Assembly: GCA_902478875.1 (NCBI GenBank)
Contig: CABSMZ010000051.1
Coordinates: 1 to 10,523 of the forward strand
Direction of reading: 5' to 3'
DNA from: an uncultured Collinsella sp.
Lineage (GTDB): Bacteria; Actinomycetota; Coriobacteriia; Coriobacteriales; Coriobacteriaceae
DNA: 10,523 nt
The notes beneath the pieces were generated by a model. It ran no database searches and was not told where the DNA came from. It worked only from the letters and a program-made list of their open reading frames with translations. The position numbers and the translations under genes are program-made. Position 1 is the first letter of the stretch. The number at the start of each line of letters is the position of its first letter. This document shows, piece after piece, positions 1-5,975 of this stretch.

Positions 1-21
1 TCAGATGTGTATAAGAGACAG
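1..21 (+). other. Nextera transposase adapter remnant
   Basis: Bases 1-21 match the Nextera read-1 adapter tail, which ends in the 19-bp Tn5 mosaic end (AGATGTGTATAAGAGACAG). This is library-preparation sequence left at a contig end. It should be trimmed, and any reading frame crossing it, such as the lspA 3' end, is artificial beyond base 22. Confidence 0.96.
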
Positions 22-569
22 GCTTTGCGCTTAGCGCGGGCCTCATCACGGGCATTGAGCTCGGCAGTCGCATCAACCTCGCGGGCCGCGGGACTCAAGA
101 ACATGTAGCCGAAGAGGGCGAGCACAACGCCCACGGTAATGCCGATATCGGCCACATTGAAGACGGGAAAGTCGATGAAGGTGGTAGCAATAAAATCGGT
201 CACGAAGCCAAAGGCCAAACGATCGACAGCGTTGCCGATAGCACCGCCCGCAACCATCGCCATGCCCACAACCTCAAGATGGGCGAGCTGGGGTGCACGA
301 ACGAGGTACACGGCAATAGCGATAATGACCGCCAACGCCAGCACGGCAAACGCGATGCCATGCCCCTCGCCCATACTAAAGGCAGCACCGATATTGCGGA
401 CAAACATAAAGTCGATGACACCGGGGATGACAGTCACATGCAAAGCTTCGCCCACGGCACGAACCGCAAGCTTGGTCAGCTGGTCAACAAGCAGCACAAC
501 GAGCGCTACCCCACCAGCAACACCCAACCGCCAACGCAAAGGCGGCGTCATATCCGCACCACGACCCAA
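22..569 (-). CDS. lspA: Lipoprotein signal peptidase (signal peptidase II), 3'-truncated
   Basis: LspA is the membrane aspartyl protease that removes signal peptides from prolipoproteins after diacylglyceryl transfer. Counting from the internal ATG at 551, the frame shows DQLTK (23-27), NIGAAFS (53-59), GGAIGNAVDR (102-111) and VTDF followed by FNVADIGI (131-138). The two catalytic aspartates are D110 and D135. Four hydrophobic membrane segments can be followed. The C-terminal tail is charged (EARAKRK) and runs into the adapter with no stop, so the true end is missing. The start is placed at TTG 567-569 because AGGGG (576-580) lies 6 nt upstream of it; the ATG at 549-551 has no good ribosome site. 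The gene follows ileS on the same strand, the usual bacterial order, but after an unusually long spacer. It was identified by translating the minus strand directly. Family assignment is secure; the start is likely but not certain. Confidence 0.93.
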
Positions 570-575
570 ATCAAT

Positions 576-580
576 CCCCT
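576..580 (-). promoter_or_regulatory. Ribosome binding site deciding the lspA start
   Basis: On the minus strand AGGGG sits 6 nt before an in-frame TTG (567-569). The ATG six codons further in (549-551) would have a 24-nt spacing, so the TTG is preferred as the lspA start. Confidence 0.5.
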
Positions 581-688
581 ACCCTCAAAAGCCTGAATTT
601 CGTTAAATGCATGTAATCATCTTATAGTGACAAACGCAAAACGCACGGCATATTCGCCAACGAAAGCGAAATAACCAGCATAAAACGA

Positions 689-719
689 AAGCGACATTCC
701 GAAGAACGAAATGTCGCTT
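689..719. repeat. Perfect 10-bp inverted repeat (hairpin)
   Basis: AAGCGACATT (689-698) is the exact reverse complement of AATGTCGCTT (710-719), with an 11-nt loop. No T-run follows on either strand, so this is not a standard intrinsic terminator. It could be an RNA hairpin in the lspA leader or a remnant of a dispersed repeat. Confidence 0.6.
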
Positions 720-802
720 AATAGCTTTCGACTAAGAGCGAAGGCGAAAGAAAGCCTTTAGCTCCAGCAATGGAAACGCCGCGCTATCATCACCAACAGC
801 GA

Positions 803-900
803 AAACGTCCCTAAGCGAGCAAGGTGACGTGAAAGAGGAGGGAAGCGTACTTTGGTACGCGACCGACGATTGAACGTCAGATTGCCGCTTAGGGGCGTTT
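803..900 (+). ncRNA. Candidate structured RNA in the ileS-lspA spacer
   Basis: The outer helix pairs 803-817 (AAACGUCCCUAAGCG) with 886-900 (CGCUUAGGGGCGUUU), 15 positions in all. After a bulged A818 it continues with GCAA (819-822) to UUGC (882-885). A small internal loop follows, then UGACGU (825-830) pairs with ACGUCA (874-879). Inside is a hairpin GCGUAC-UUUG-GUACGC (845-860) next to a purine-rich strand containing AGAGGAGGG (834-842). The only non-Watson-Crick position in the outer helix (808 with 895) is a U-G wobble on the plus strand but an A-C mismatch on the minus strand, which weakly favours a plus-strand RNA. Pairing is directly visible; function, boundaries and strand are inferred. 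It could instead be a mobile palindromic element, or a processing or termination structure of the ileS transcript. Confidence 0.5.
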
Positions 901-909
901 GCAGCGTCG

Positions 910-944
910 GTAGGTTACGGCGTTCTACGAACGCCGTAACCTAC
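910..944 (-). terminator. Perfect 15-bp hairpin overlapping the ileS stop codon
   Basis: GTAGGTTACGGCGTT (910-924) and AACGCCGTAACCTAC (930-944) are exact reverse complements around a 5-nt loop. On the minus strand the helix begins one base before the ileS stop (TAG, 943-941). No U-tract follows (the next bases are CGACGCTG), so it is not a classical intrinsic terminator. It may protect the 3' end, attenuate read-through to lspA, or act in processing. Confidence 0.55.
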
Positions 945-3742
945 AGCGCGTCAGCGCAGCGCTTACAGATATGCGCGTGGCCGTTGTACTCGCCGACGGT
1001 GGTGCGGTAGTTCCAGCAACGGTCGCAGCACTCGCCCTCGGCAGCCTCGATGGCAACGGAGAGCTCCTCGCCCTGGGTCAGCTCAACATCGGAGACGATG
1101 TAGAACTCGGCCAGGTCGACGGCCTTGTCGCCGGTCAGCAGCGCGTACATCTCGGCGGGAACGACCGCCTTGACGCGGACCTGCTGGCTCTTAGTAAAGG
1201 TGCCGGCAGAACGGGCATCCTCAAGGGCCTTGGTCACGGAGCTACGGAGCTCGAGCGAAGCCTCGAGCACGCCCTCAAACTCATTGGCCTCGTCGACCGT
1301 GATGGGCGACTTGTACCAATCGAGCAGCGCGGCGTACCTCTGGTGATCGACGCAGCCAGCGGGCGCATAGGCCATAGCCTCGTCGACGGTGTAGGACAGG
1401 ATCGGCTGCAGGTCGCGCATGAGCATCGAGAAGAGCTCGGCCAGCACGGTCTGGGCGCTGCGGCGCTCGAGCGAGCCGGGCTTATCGCAGTACAGACGAT
1501 CCTTCAGGGCGTCGAGATACACGTTGGAAAGCTCGGTAACCACGAAGTCGTAAAGCGCACGGTAGGCGCGCGGGAACTCGTAGCTGGCGTAGGCATCGTC
1601 GACCTCGGCCTGAACCTGGGTCAGACGGGCAACCATGAGCTTGTCGAGCGGCAGCAGGTCGGCAAAGGCGACGCCGTCGCACTCGGGCTCAAACTGACCC
1701 TCGAGCTCGGAGAGCAGGAAGCGCAGCGTGTTGCGGAAACGACGGTAGGCATCGGACGTACGAGCAAGAATCTCGTGGTCGATGGACACGTCGGAGCTGG
1801 TATCGACGGACGCAACCCACAGACGGATGATGTCGGCGCCCATCTCGTCGCAGACCTTGTTGGGGTCGATGACGTTGCCGAGCGACTTGGACATCTTACG
1901 GCCCTGGCCGTCGAGGGTGAAGCCCTGCGAGACGACCGCCTTGTACGGAGCATGGCCGTTGGCACCCACCGAGGTGAGCAGCGAGCTCTGGAACCAACCG
2001 CGGTGCTGGTCGGAGCCCTCGAGGTACACATCCGCCGGGTACTCAAGCTCAGGGCGATACTCGCAGACGGCCTTCCAAGACACGCCGGAATCCCACCACA
2101 CGTCAAGGATGTCCTTATCGGCCTTGAGGTGATGACCGCCGCACTTGGGGCAGACGCAGGCCTCGCCCAGGTAGCTCTCGGGAGCGTCGGTGAACCAGGC
2201 GTCGGAACCCTTCTCGTGGAAGAGCTTGATGACGGCGTCGAGCGTAGCGTCGTTCATGACCTTCTCGCCGCAGTCGGCGCAGGTGTAGCTGGGGATAGGC
2301 ACGCCCCAGTTGCGCTGACGGCTGATGCACCAGTCGGGACGCTGCTCGACCATGGCGCCGATGCGGTTGGCGGCGTGAGCCGGATACCACTTGACGTTCT
2401 CGCGAACCTCCTTGCCAGCCTGCTCACGCAAACCGGTCTTGTCCATAGAGACAAACCACTGGTCAGTAGCACGGAAGAGCACCGGGTGCTTGCAGCGCCA
2501 GCAGTGCGGATAGCTGTGCGTGATCTTCTTCTCGAGGACCAGGGTGCCGCGCTCGCGCAGGAACTCGATGATGTGCGGGTTGGCCTCATCGGTATCCATA
2601 CCGCTGAAGGGGCCACCGGTGCCAAACTCCTCGCCGGTGTAGAACTTGCCGTCGTCATCGACCGGCATGCAGATGTCGGTGATGCCCTCCTTGAGGCAGG
2701 CAAAGTAGTCGTCGACGCCGTGGCCGGGCGAGTTGTGGACGATACCGGTACCGTCATCGACACCGACGTAATCGGCCAGCAGCGCCACGCCCTCAACACC
2801 GTCAAAGATTGGCTGCTTGTAGTGGATGTGGTGGAAGGTCTCGGCGGGAACCACATAGGGCTTGCCGTCGACCATAACCGGGGTGTACTCCCAGCCAAAC
2901 TCCTCACAGCACTTGGGAGCCAGGTCCTCGAGCATGACCTCGGCACGACCATCGTGCTCAACGGCAACGTAGGCGGCACCGGGCTTGAGGGAAACGGCCT
3001 GGTCGGAGGGGATGGTCCACGGCGTGGTCGTCCAGATGATAAAGTCAACCGGGCCGTCGAAGTTCTCGAGGCCGGCGGGCTTGGAAGTCATCTCGAAGCG
3101 CACGAAAATGGACGGGCTCGTCTCGTCGGAGTACTCGATCTCGGCCTCGGCCAGCGCGGTGTGGCAGTGCTTGCACCAGTGAACCGGCTTGTGACCGCGA
3201 TAGATCATGCCCTTATCGAACATGGCCTTGAAGACCTCGATGTCGGCGGCGTCGTGCTGGTGATAGAGCGTCAGATACGGGTTGTCCCAGTCGCCAAGCA
3301 CGCCCAAGCGACGGAAGCCGGCCTTTTGGAGCTCGATGTTCTCGACAGCGAACTCGTTGCAAAGCTCGCGGATCTTGGCCGTGGAGGTCTGGTTGAACTT
3401 CTCGGTGCCGAGCTTTTCCTCGACCTTGTGCTCGATCGGCTGACCGTGACAGTCCCAACCGGGGACATAGGGAACCTCATAGCCCTGCATCATCCAGTAA
3501 CGGTTGATCATGTCCTTGGAGATCTTGTTCATGGCATGGCCGATGTGGATCGGACCGTTGGCGTACGGAGGACCGTCGTGCAGCACGAACTTCTTGTGAC
3601 CCTCGTTCTTCTTCAGAACCTGCTCGTAGACCTTGTTGTCCTGCCAGTCCTTGAGTCGCTTGGGCTCGGACTTGGAAAGACCGGCACGCATGGGAAAACC
3701 GGTCTTGGGCAGATTCATCGTCTGCTTGTACTCGTTTGCCAC
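941..3742 (-). CDS. ileS: Isoleucyl-tRNA synthetase
   Basis: This is a class I aminoacyl-tRNA synthetase that charges tRNA-Ile in the cytoplasm. The product is 933 aa, normal for bacterial IleRS. The signature GPIHIGHA places HIGH at residues 66-69, and GRKMSKSLGN puts KMSKS at 616-620. The CP1 editing domain is intact, with TTTPWTIPSD near 240 and HNSPGHGVDDY near 335. A pair of Cys motifs lies just before the DVWWDSG segment (CADCG near 487, CPKCGG near 530) and looks like a zinc knuckle. The C-terminal zinc finger is CCDRC (905-909) and CKRC (926-929), close to the end. The start is the GTG at 3742-3740, preceded by AAGGGG with a 4-nt gap; upstream codons in the same frame lie in the leader RNA. 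The gene is controlled by the T-box immediately upstream, and lspA follows on the same strand. Confidence 0.98.
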   Translation of the reverse strand: MANEYKQTMNLPKTGFPMRAGLSKSEPKRLKDWQDNKVYEQVLKKNEGHKKFVLHDGPPYANGPIHIGHAMNKISKDMINRYWMMQGYEVPYVPGWDCHGQPIEHKVEEKLGTEKFNQTSTAKIRELCNEFAVENIELQKAGFRRLGVLGDWDNPYLTLYHQHDAADIEVFKAMFDKGMIYRGHKPVHWCKHCHTALAEAEIEYSDETSPSIFVRFEMTSKPAGLENFDGPVDFIIWTTTPWTIPSDQAVSLKPGAAYVAVEHDGRAEVMLEDLAPKCCEEFGWEYTPVMVDGKPYVVPAETFHHIHYKQPIFDGVEGVALLADYVGVDDGTGIVHNSPGHGVDDYFACLKEGITDICMPVDDDGKFYTGEEFGTGGPFSGMDTDEANPHIIEFLRERGTLVLEKKITHSYPHCWRCKHPVLFRATDQWFVSMDKTGLREQAGKEVRENVKWYPAHAANRIGAMVEQRPDWCISRQRNWGVPIPSYTCADCGEKVMNDATLDAVIKLFHEKGSDAWFTDAPESYLGEACVCPKCGGHHLKADKDILDVWWDSGVSWKAVCEYRPELEYPADVYLEGSDQHRGWFQSSLLTSVGANGHAPYKAVVSQGFTLDGQGRKMSKSLGNVIDPNKVCDEMGADIIRLWVASVDTSSDVSIDHEILARTSDAYRRFRNTLRFLLSELEGQFEPECDGVAFADLLPLDKLMVARLTQVQAEVDDAYASYEFPRAYRALYDFVVTELSNVYLDALKDRLYCDKPGSLERRSAQTVLAELFSMLMRDLQPILSYTVDEAMAYAPAGCVDHQRYAALLDWYKSPITVDEANEFEGVLEASLELRSSVTKALEDARSAGTFTKSQQVRVKAVVPAEMYALLTGDKAVDLAEFYIVSDVELTQGEELSVAIEAAEGECCDRCWNYRTTVGEYNGHAHICKRCADAL

Positions 3743-3785
3743 GGTACCCCTTTCATGTCGTGGGCGCGCACGCCCGATGGGCACC

Positions 3786-3822
3786 AAAAAAGCGCCCGTC
3801 CCTGCAAGCTGGGACGAAGCGC
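3786..3822 (-). terminator. T-box-controlled intrinsic terminator
   Basis: On the minus strand GCGC-UU-CGUCCC (3822-3811) pairs with GGGACG-G-GCGC (3802-3792), with a small internal loop, and is followed by six U residues (3791-3786). Its 5' arm overlaps the second strand of the T-box antiterminator. It ends about 44 nt before the ileS start. Confidence 0.9.
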
Positions 3823-4080
3823 CACAAAACGGGCTGCACGCCCGCAAAAGCTCTTCGCTTAACCACCCAGCTTAGATGCCCTCGCCCGCGTATTCGCGCG
3901 CTCGCATCCGTTACTCGGCTGGCCTGTATCGACGACCATCTCGGCGATGTCTACTAAGACGAGCCTGCGCGGCACGTCCGTTGGGACCGCAGCTCCGGGG
4001 TGATTTTCATCGGTCGCATGCACGGGTTCTCAGCGCTCCCCGCTCTCTGTAGCATGCGGACGGCCGACTACTCGTCCCCA
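3786..4080 (-). promoter_or_regulatory. Isoleucine T-box riboswitch in the ileS leader
   Basis: Reading the minus strand, Stem I is closed by GGGG (4079-4076) with CCCC (4000-3997). It then has the ACGAGUAG S-turn (AGUA at 4072-4069), UCGG (4067-4064) with CCGA (4013-4010), GCAUGC (4057-4052) with GCAUGC (4021-4016), and the AGAGAG distal motif (4048-4043). The specifier loop UGAAAAUCA (4009-4001) presents AUC (4004-4002), an isoleucine codon. The T-box core is AAGCUGGG-UGGUU-AAGCG (3873-3856). UGGU matches the ACCA end expected of uncharged tRNA-Ile. Antiterminator pairing is AAGCUGGG with CCCAGCUU (3813-3806), and AAGCG with CGCUU (3821-3817). The second antiterminator strand also forms the terminator, giving a clean two-state switch: uncharged tRNA-Ile allows read-through into ileS. 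Confidence 0.93.
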
Positions 4081-4098
4081 TCAACGCTTATGCGGAGT

Positions 4099-4107
4099 AT
4101 GCTAGCA
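4099..4107 (-). promoter_or_regulatory. Possible extended -10 promoter for the ileS leader
   Basis: The minus strand reads TGCTAGCAT, an extended -10 (TGn plus TAGCAT), about 19-20 nt ahead of Stem I of the T-box. The only TTGA-like -35 (TTGAGG, 4134-4129) is 24 nt away, too far for a standard spacing. The call therefore rests mainly on position and the TG extension. Confidence 0.35.
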
Positions 4108-4228
4108 CGTTCCGCGCCGGCGAAAAACCCTCAACACTGGTTTTATACGTTCGAAATTTCTCGCTATTACAGCCCTTCTCTAGGAGCAAAATACCTGAAA
4201 GCACTCTATCGAACGAAAGAAGGTTGCT

Positions 4229-5317
4229 ATGCGCACGATTGGAATGAGCGACTACACCGTCGGCGAGGATTGCTTTGACGAGCTGCCCGGCGCGCTGGCC
4301 GAATACGGAGCGACCAAGGTCGCCATCATCGGTGGTAAGCGAGCACTTGCCGCAGCACTTCCCGGTATCGAAGCTGCGCTGGCAGGTACCGACGTCGAGA
4401 TTCTGGAGACGCGCGTCTACGGTACCAACAGTACGCGCGCCAATATCGCCAAGGTCGTAAACTCCCCTGCCTACCAGGAAGCCGACGTGCTCATTGCCTG
4501 TGGCGGCGGTAAGGCGCTCGATACCGTCAAGACTGCGGCCATCGAGCTCAAGAAGATCGTCTTTACCGTGCCGACGATCTGCTCCAACTGCTCGGCCGCG
4601 ACCGCCATTGCCGTTGTCTACAACGACGACGGCTCGCTCGAGGGCTATTCGTACCCCAACCGCCCCGCGCACATCTTCATCAATCCCAAGATCATCGCCG
4701 AGGCTCCGGCGGAGTACTTCTGGGCCGGCGTGGGCGATGCCCTGTCCAAGCAGCCCGAAGTCGAGTACGCCACGAGCGCCGGCAACTTGGAGCACACCGC
4801 CGGTCTTGGCCTGGCGCTCGCCCACACCTGCTCCGAGCCGCTGTTTACCTATGGCGTGCAGGGTCTTGAGGACGTGCGCCAGGATCAGTCGACCGAGGCC
4901 GTCAAGCAGATCGCGCTCGACATCGTGGTCAACACGGGCTACGTCTCCAACCTGACCAACCAAAACGATTACTACTACAACTCGAGCGTGGCACACGCGT
5001 TCTACAATGCGACGTGCAGCATTCCGCGCGAGGGAACCTATCTGCACGGCGAGGTCGTAAGCCTGGGCGTGCTCGTGCTGTTTGCCTATACTGGCGATAC
5101 CGAGAACCTTGAGTGCTACGCCGCCTTTAACAAGCAGATGGGCCTGCCCGTGACGCTTGAGCAGGTCGGGCTTTCCGAGGCCGACATCCCTGCCCTGTGC
5201 GAGTACGCGCACGCCACCAACGAGTGGAAGCAGGGAAACCCCGAGCCCTTCACCGACGAGAAATTCGCCGCCGCCATCATGGCAGCCAACGCCTACGGCC
5301 ACACCCTCCTCGCCTAA
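4229..5317 (+). CDS. Iron-containing alcohol dehydrogenase family protein (GldA/HcxA-like)
   Basis: This is a 362-aa NAD(P)-dependent dehydrogenase of the GldA branch of the metal-dependent alcohol dehydrogenases. The N-terminal Rossmann-like half carries the cofactor motif GGGKALD (92-98). The C-terminal helical half holds the metal site: D170 in GVGDALSK (167-174), H256 in VAHAFYN and H273 in YLHGEVVSLG. Size and layout resemble E. coli HcxA (YbdH) as much as glycerol dehydrogenase, so the substrate (glycerol, a hydroxycarboxylate or another small alcohol) cannot be set from sequence. The start is ATG 4229 with AGAAGG (4218-4223) 5 nt upstream; a second in-frame Met at residue 6 has no better site. 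It is a single-gene unit, divergent from the ileS leader and ended by the hairpin at 5405-5441. No glycerol kinase or transporter gene is nearby. Confidence 0.93.
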   Translation: MRTIGMSDYTVGEDCFDELPGALAEYGATKVAIIGGKRALAAALPGIEAALAGTDVEILETRVYGTNSTRANIAKVVNSPAYQEADVLIACGGGKALDTVKTAAIELKKIVFTVPTICSNCSAATAIAVVYNDDGSLEGYSYPNRPAHIFINPKIIAEAPAEYFWAGVGDALSKQPEVEYATSAGNLEHTAGLGLALAHTCSEPLFTYGVQGLEDVRQDQSTEAVKQIALDIVVNTGYVSNLTNQNDYYYNSSVAHAFYNATCSIPREGTYLHGEVVSLGVLVLFAYTGDTENLECYAAFNKQMGLPVTLEQVGLSEADIPALCEYAHATNEWKQGNPEPFTDEKFAAAIMAANAYGHTLLA

Positions 5318-5321
5318 CCTA

Positions 5322-5346
5322 CCAAAAAGTGACAGGTTTATTTTGG
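5322..5346. repeat. Short inverted and near-direct repeats after the dehydrogenase gene
   Basis: CCAAAA (5322-5327) pairs with TTTTGG (5341-5346) across a 13-nt loop. Two near-copies, GACAGGTTTAT and GGCAGGTTTTAT, follow each other from 5331. The stretch is markedly AT-rich compared with the genes around it. No function is assigned. Confidence 0.3.
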
Positions 5347-5404
5347 CAGGTTTTATATGGGTAAATACCATTGAACAATTGGTGAAATAGTTTAGCTTGC
5401 CAGC

Positions 5405-5441
5405 AAAAGGGGCGACCATCTACTCGATGGCCGCCCCTTTT
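5405..5441 (+). terminator. Bidirectional intrinsic terminator
   Basis: AAAAGGGGCG-A-CCATC (5405-5420) pairs with GATGG-C-CGCCCCTTTT (5426-5441), leaving a single A/C mismatch and a 5-nt loop. It sits between the convergent dehydrogenase and DUF523 genes, 5 nt from the DUF523 stop. The T-rich tail is better on the plus strand (TTTTATTTA), but the A-rich left arm also gives TTTT on the minus strand, so it probably serves both genes. Confidence 0.88.
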
Positions 5442-5446
5442 ATTTA

Positions 5447-5899
5447 CTACTTCAACATGCTGGGGTCGAACTCGCAAGCCGGAATCACACGGTACCCGTG
5501 ACGCAGCAGCAAATCGACAAAAACACCGTTGCCCGCGGTGAGCGTACCGCTAAAGGAGCCGTCGTAGATGCGACCCGCGCCGCACGAGGGACTGCGGTCC
5601 TGCAAGATACATGCAGCGATCTCTGACGGGCCGCCCTCCTGCTCGCACATATCGAGCGCACGTTGAGCGCCCAGGCGAAACTCGCGATCGACCGAGATAC
5701 CCTCGCAGTTACGTACCTCGCCGTTCACAATCTCGGAAGGCTTGCGCGGCGTGGGCAGACCGCCAAAAACCTCGGGGCACACCAACAGAACCTCGGTTCC
5801 CGTGCGTTCGCACGCTTCGACCAGCTCGCGATGGTAGTTATCGAGCCCGTTATACTTGCAGCTCTCGCCCATCAAACAGGCACTTACCACGATCTTCAT
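5447..5899 (-). CDS. DUF523 (YbbK/TudS-like) protein
   Basis: The 150-aa product begins MKIVVSACLMGESCKYNG, the hallmark DUF523 N-terminus. It also contains CPEVFGGLPTPR (41-52) and DRSPSCG (101-107). C8, C41 and C106 are the likely ligands of the [4Fe-4S] cluster known from the thiouracil desulfidase TudS of this family. A desulfidase-type role is inferred from family only; many members are uncharacterised. The start is ATG 5899-5897 behind GGGGAGAG with a 6-nt gap. A longer frame beginning at 5962 would be translated through the hairpin at 5925-5951 and adds no conserved residues, so it was rejected. It lies downstream of ftsH on the same strand, with a 76-bp gap containing that hairpin. 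Confidence 0.9.
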   Translation of the reverse strand: MKIVVSACLMGESCKYNGLDNYHRELVEACERTGTEVLLVCPEVFGGLPTPRKPSEIVNGEVRNCEGISVDREFRLGAQRALDMCEQEGGPSEIAACILQDRSPSCGAGRIYDGSFSGTLTAGNGVFVDLLLRHGYRVIPACEFDPSMLK

Positions 5900-5924
5900 A
5901 TACAACTCTCCCCACGCAAAACGC

Positions 5925-5951
5925 CCCATTTGAGTTTGACACTCAAATGGG
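5925..5951 (-). terminator. Perfect 11-bp hairpin between ftsH and the DUF523 gene
   Basis: CCCATTTGAGT (5925-5935) and ACTCAAATGGG (5941-5951) are exact reverse complements with a 5-nt loop, placed 24 nt after the ftsH stop. On the minus strand the helix is followed by GCGTTTT, a weak U-tract. It is probably a partial terminator or 3'-end stabiliser for ftsH, leaving some read-through to the DUF523 gene. Confidence 0.55.
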
Positions 5952-5975
5952 ACGATTGACACTGCGCAACTAGTA

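Larger units (their letters stand above)
570..940. other. Long non-coding ileS-lspA spacer rich in inverted repeats
   Basis: This 371-bp stretch between the ileS stop and the lspA start contains no credible coding frame. It is AT-richer than the genes. It holds an AACGAAAGCGA direct repeat (659-669 and 684-694), a hairpin at 689-719, a weak CTTTCG/CGAAAG pair (725-730 with 745-750), a large branched fold at 803-900, and most of a hairpin at 910-944. A TATAAG hexamer on the minus strand (626-621) could be an lspA promoter -10 box, but no convincing -35 was seen. Confidence 0.7.

Noticed and set aside
139..606. 155-codon plus-strand frame over lspA
   Set aside because: It is antisense to lspA, whose catalytic aspartate motifs are clear on the minus strand; the product is low-complexity Ala/Ser/Thr/Pro.
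659..750. CRISPR-like repeats
   Set aside because: The repeated AACGAAAGCGA words are only 11 bp, occur twice, and have no regular spacers or cas genes nearby.
3743..3847. 35-codon N-terminal extension of IleRS
   Set aside because: It is translated from the terminator and post-terminator part of the T-box leader; GTG 3742 has its own ribosome site and gives a normal-length enzyme.
971..3862. 963-codon open frame antisense to ileS
   Set aside because: The translation is low-complexity (rich in V, L, G, D, A) with no known domain. It mirrors ileS, which has all IleRS motifs. Long antisense frames are expected in GC-rich genes with biased codon use.
4088..5419. 443-codon open frame antisense to the dehydrogenase gene
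   Set aside because: It is the codon-bias shadow of a well-supported gene on the plus strand; it also crosses the terminator and part of the T-box promoter region.
5925..5951. HspR (HAIR) operator
   Set aside because: The half-sites are similar but the spacer is 5 nt instead of 7, the outer bases differ, and it lies downstream rather than upstream of a stress-type gene. Kept only as a hairpin.
5900..5962. Longer N-terminus for the DUF523 protein
   Set aside because: These 21 codons run through the perfect hairpin at 5925-5951, while the internal ATG at 5899 has a good ribosome site and begins the family's typical N-terminus.
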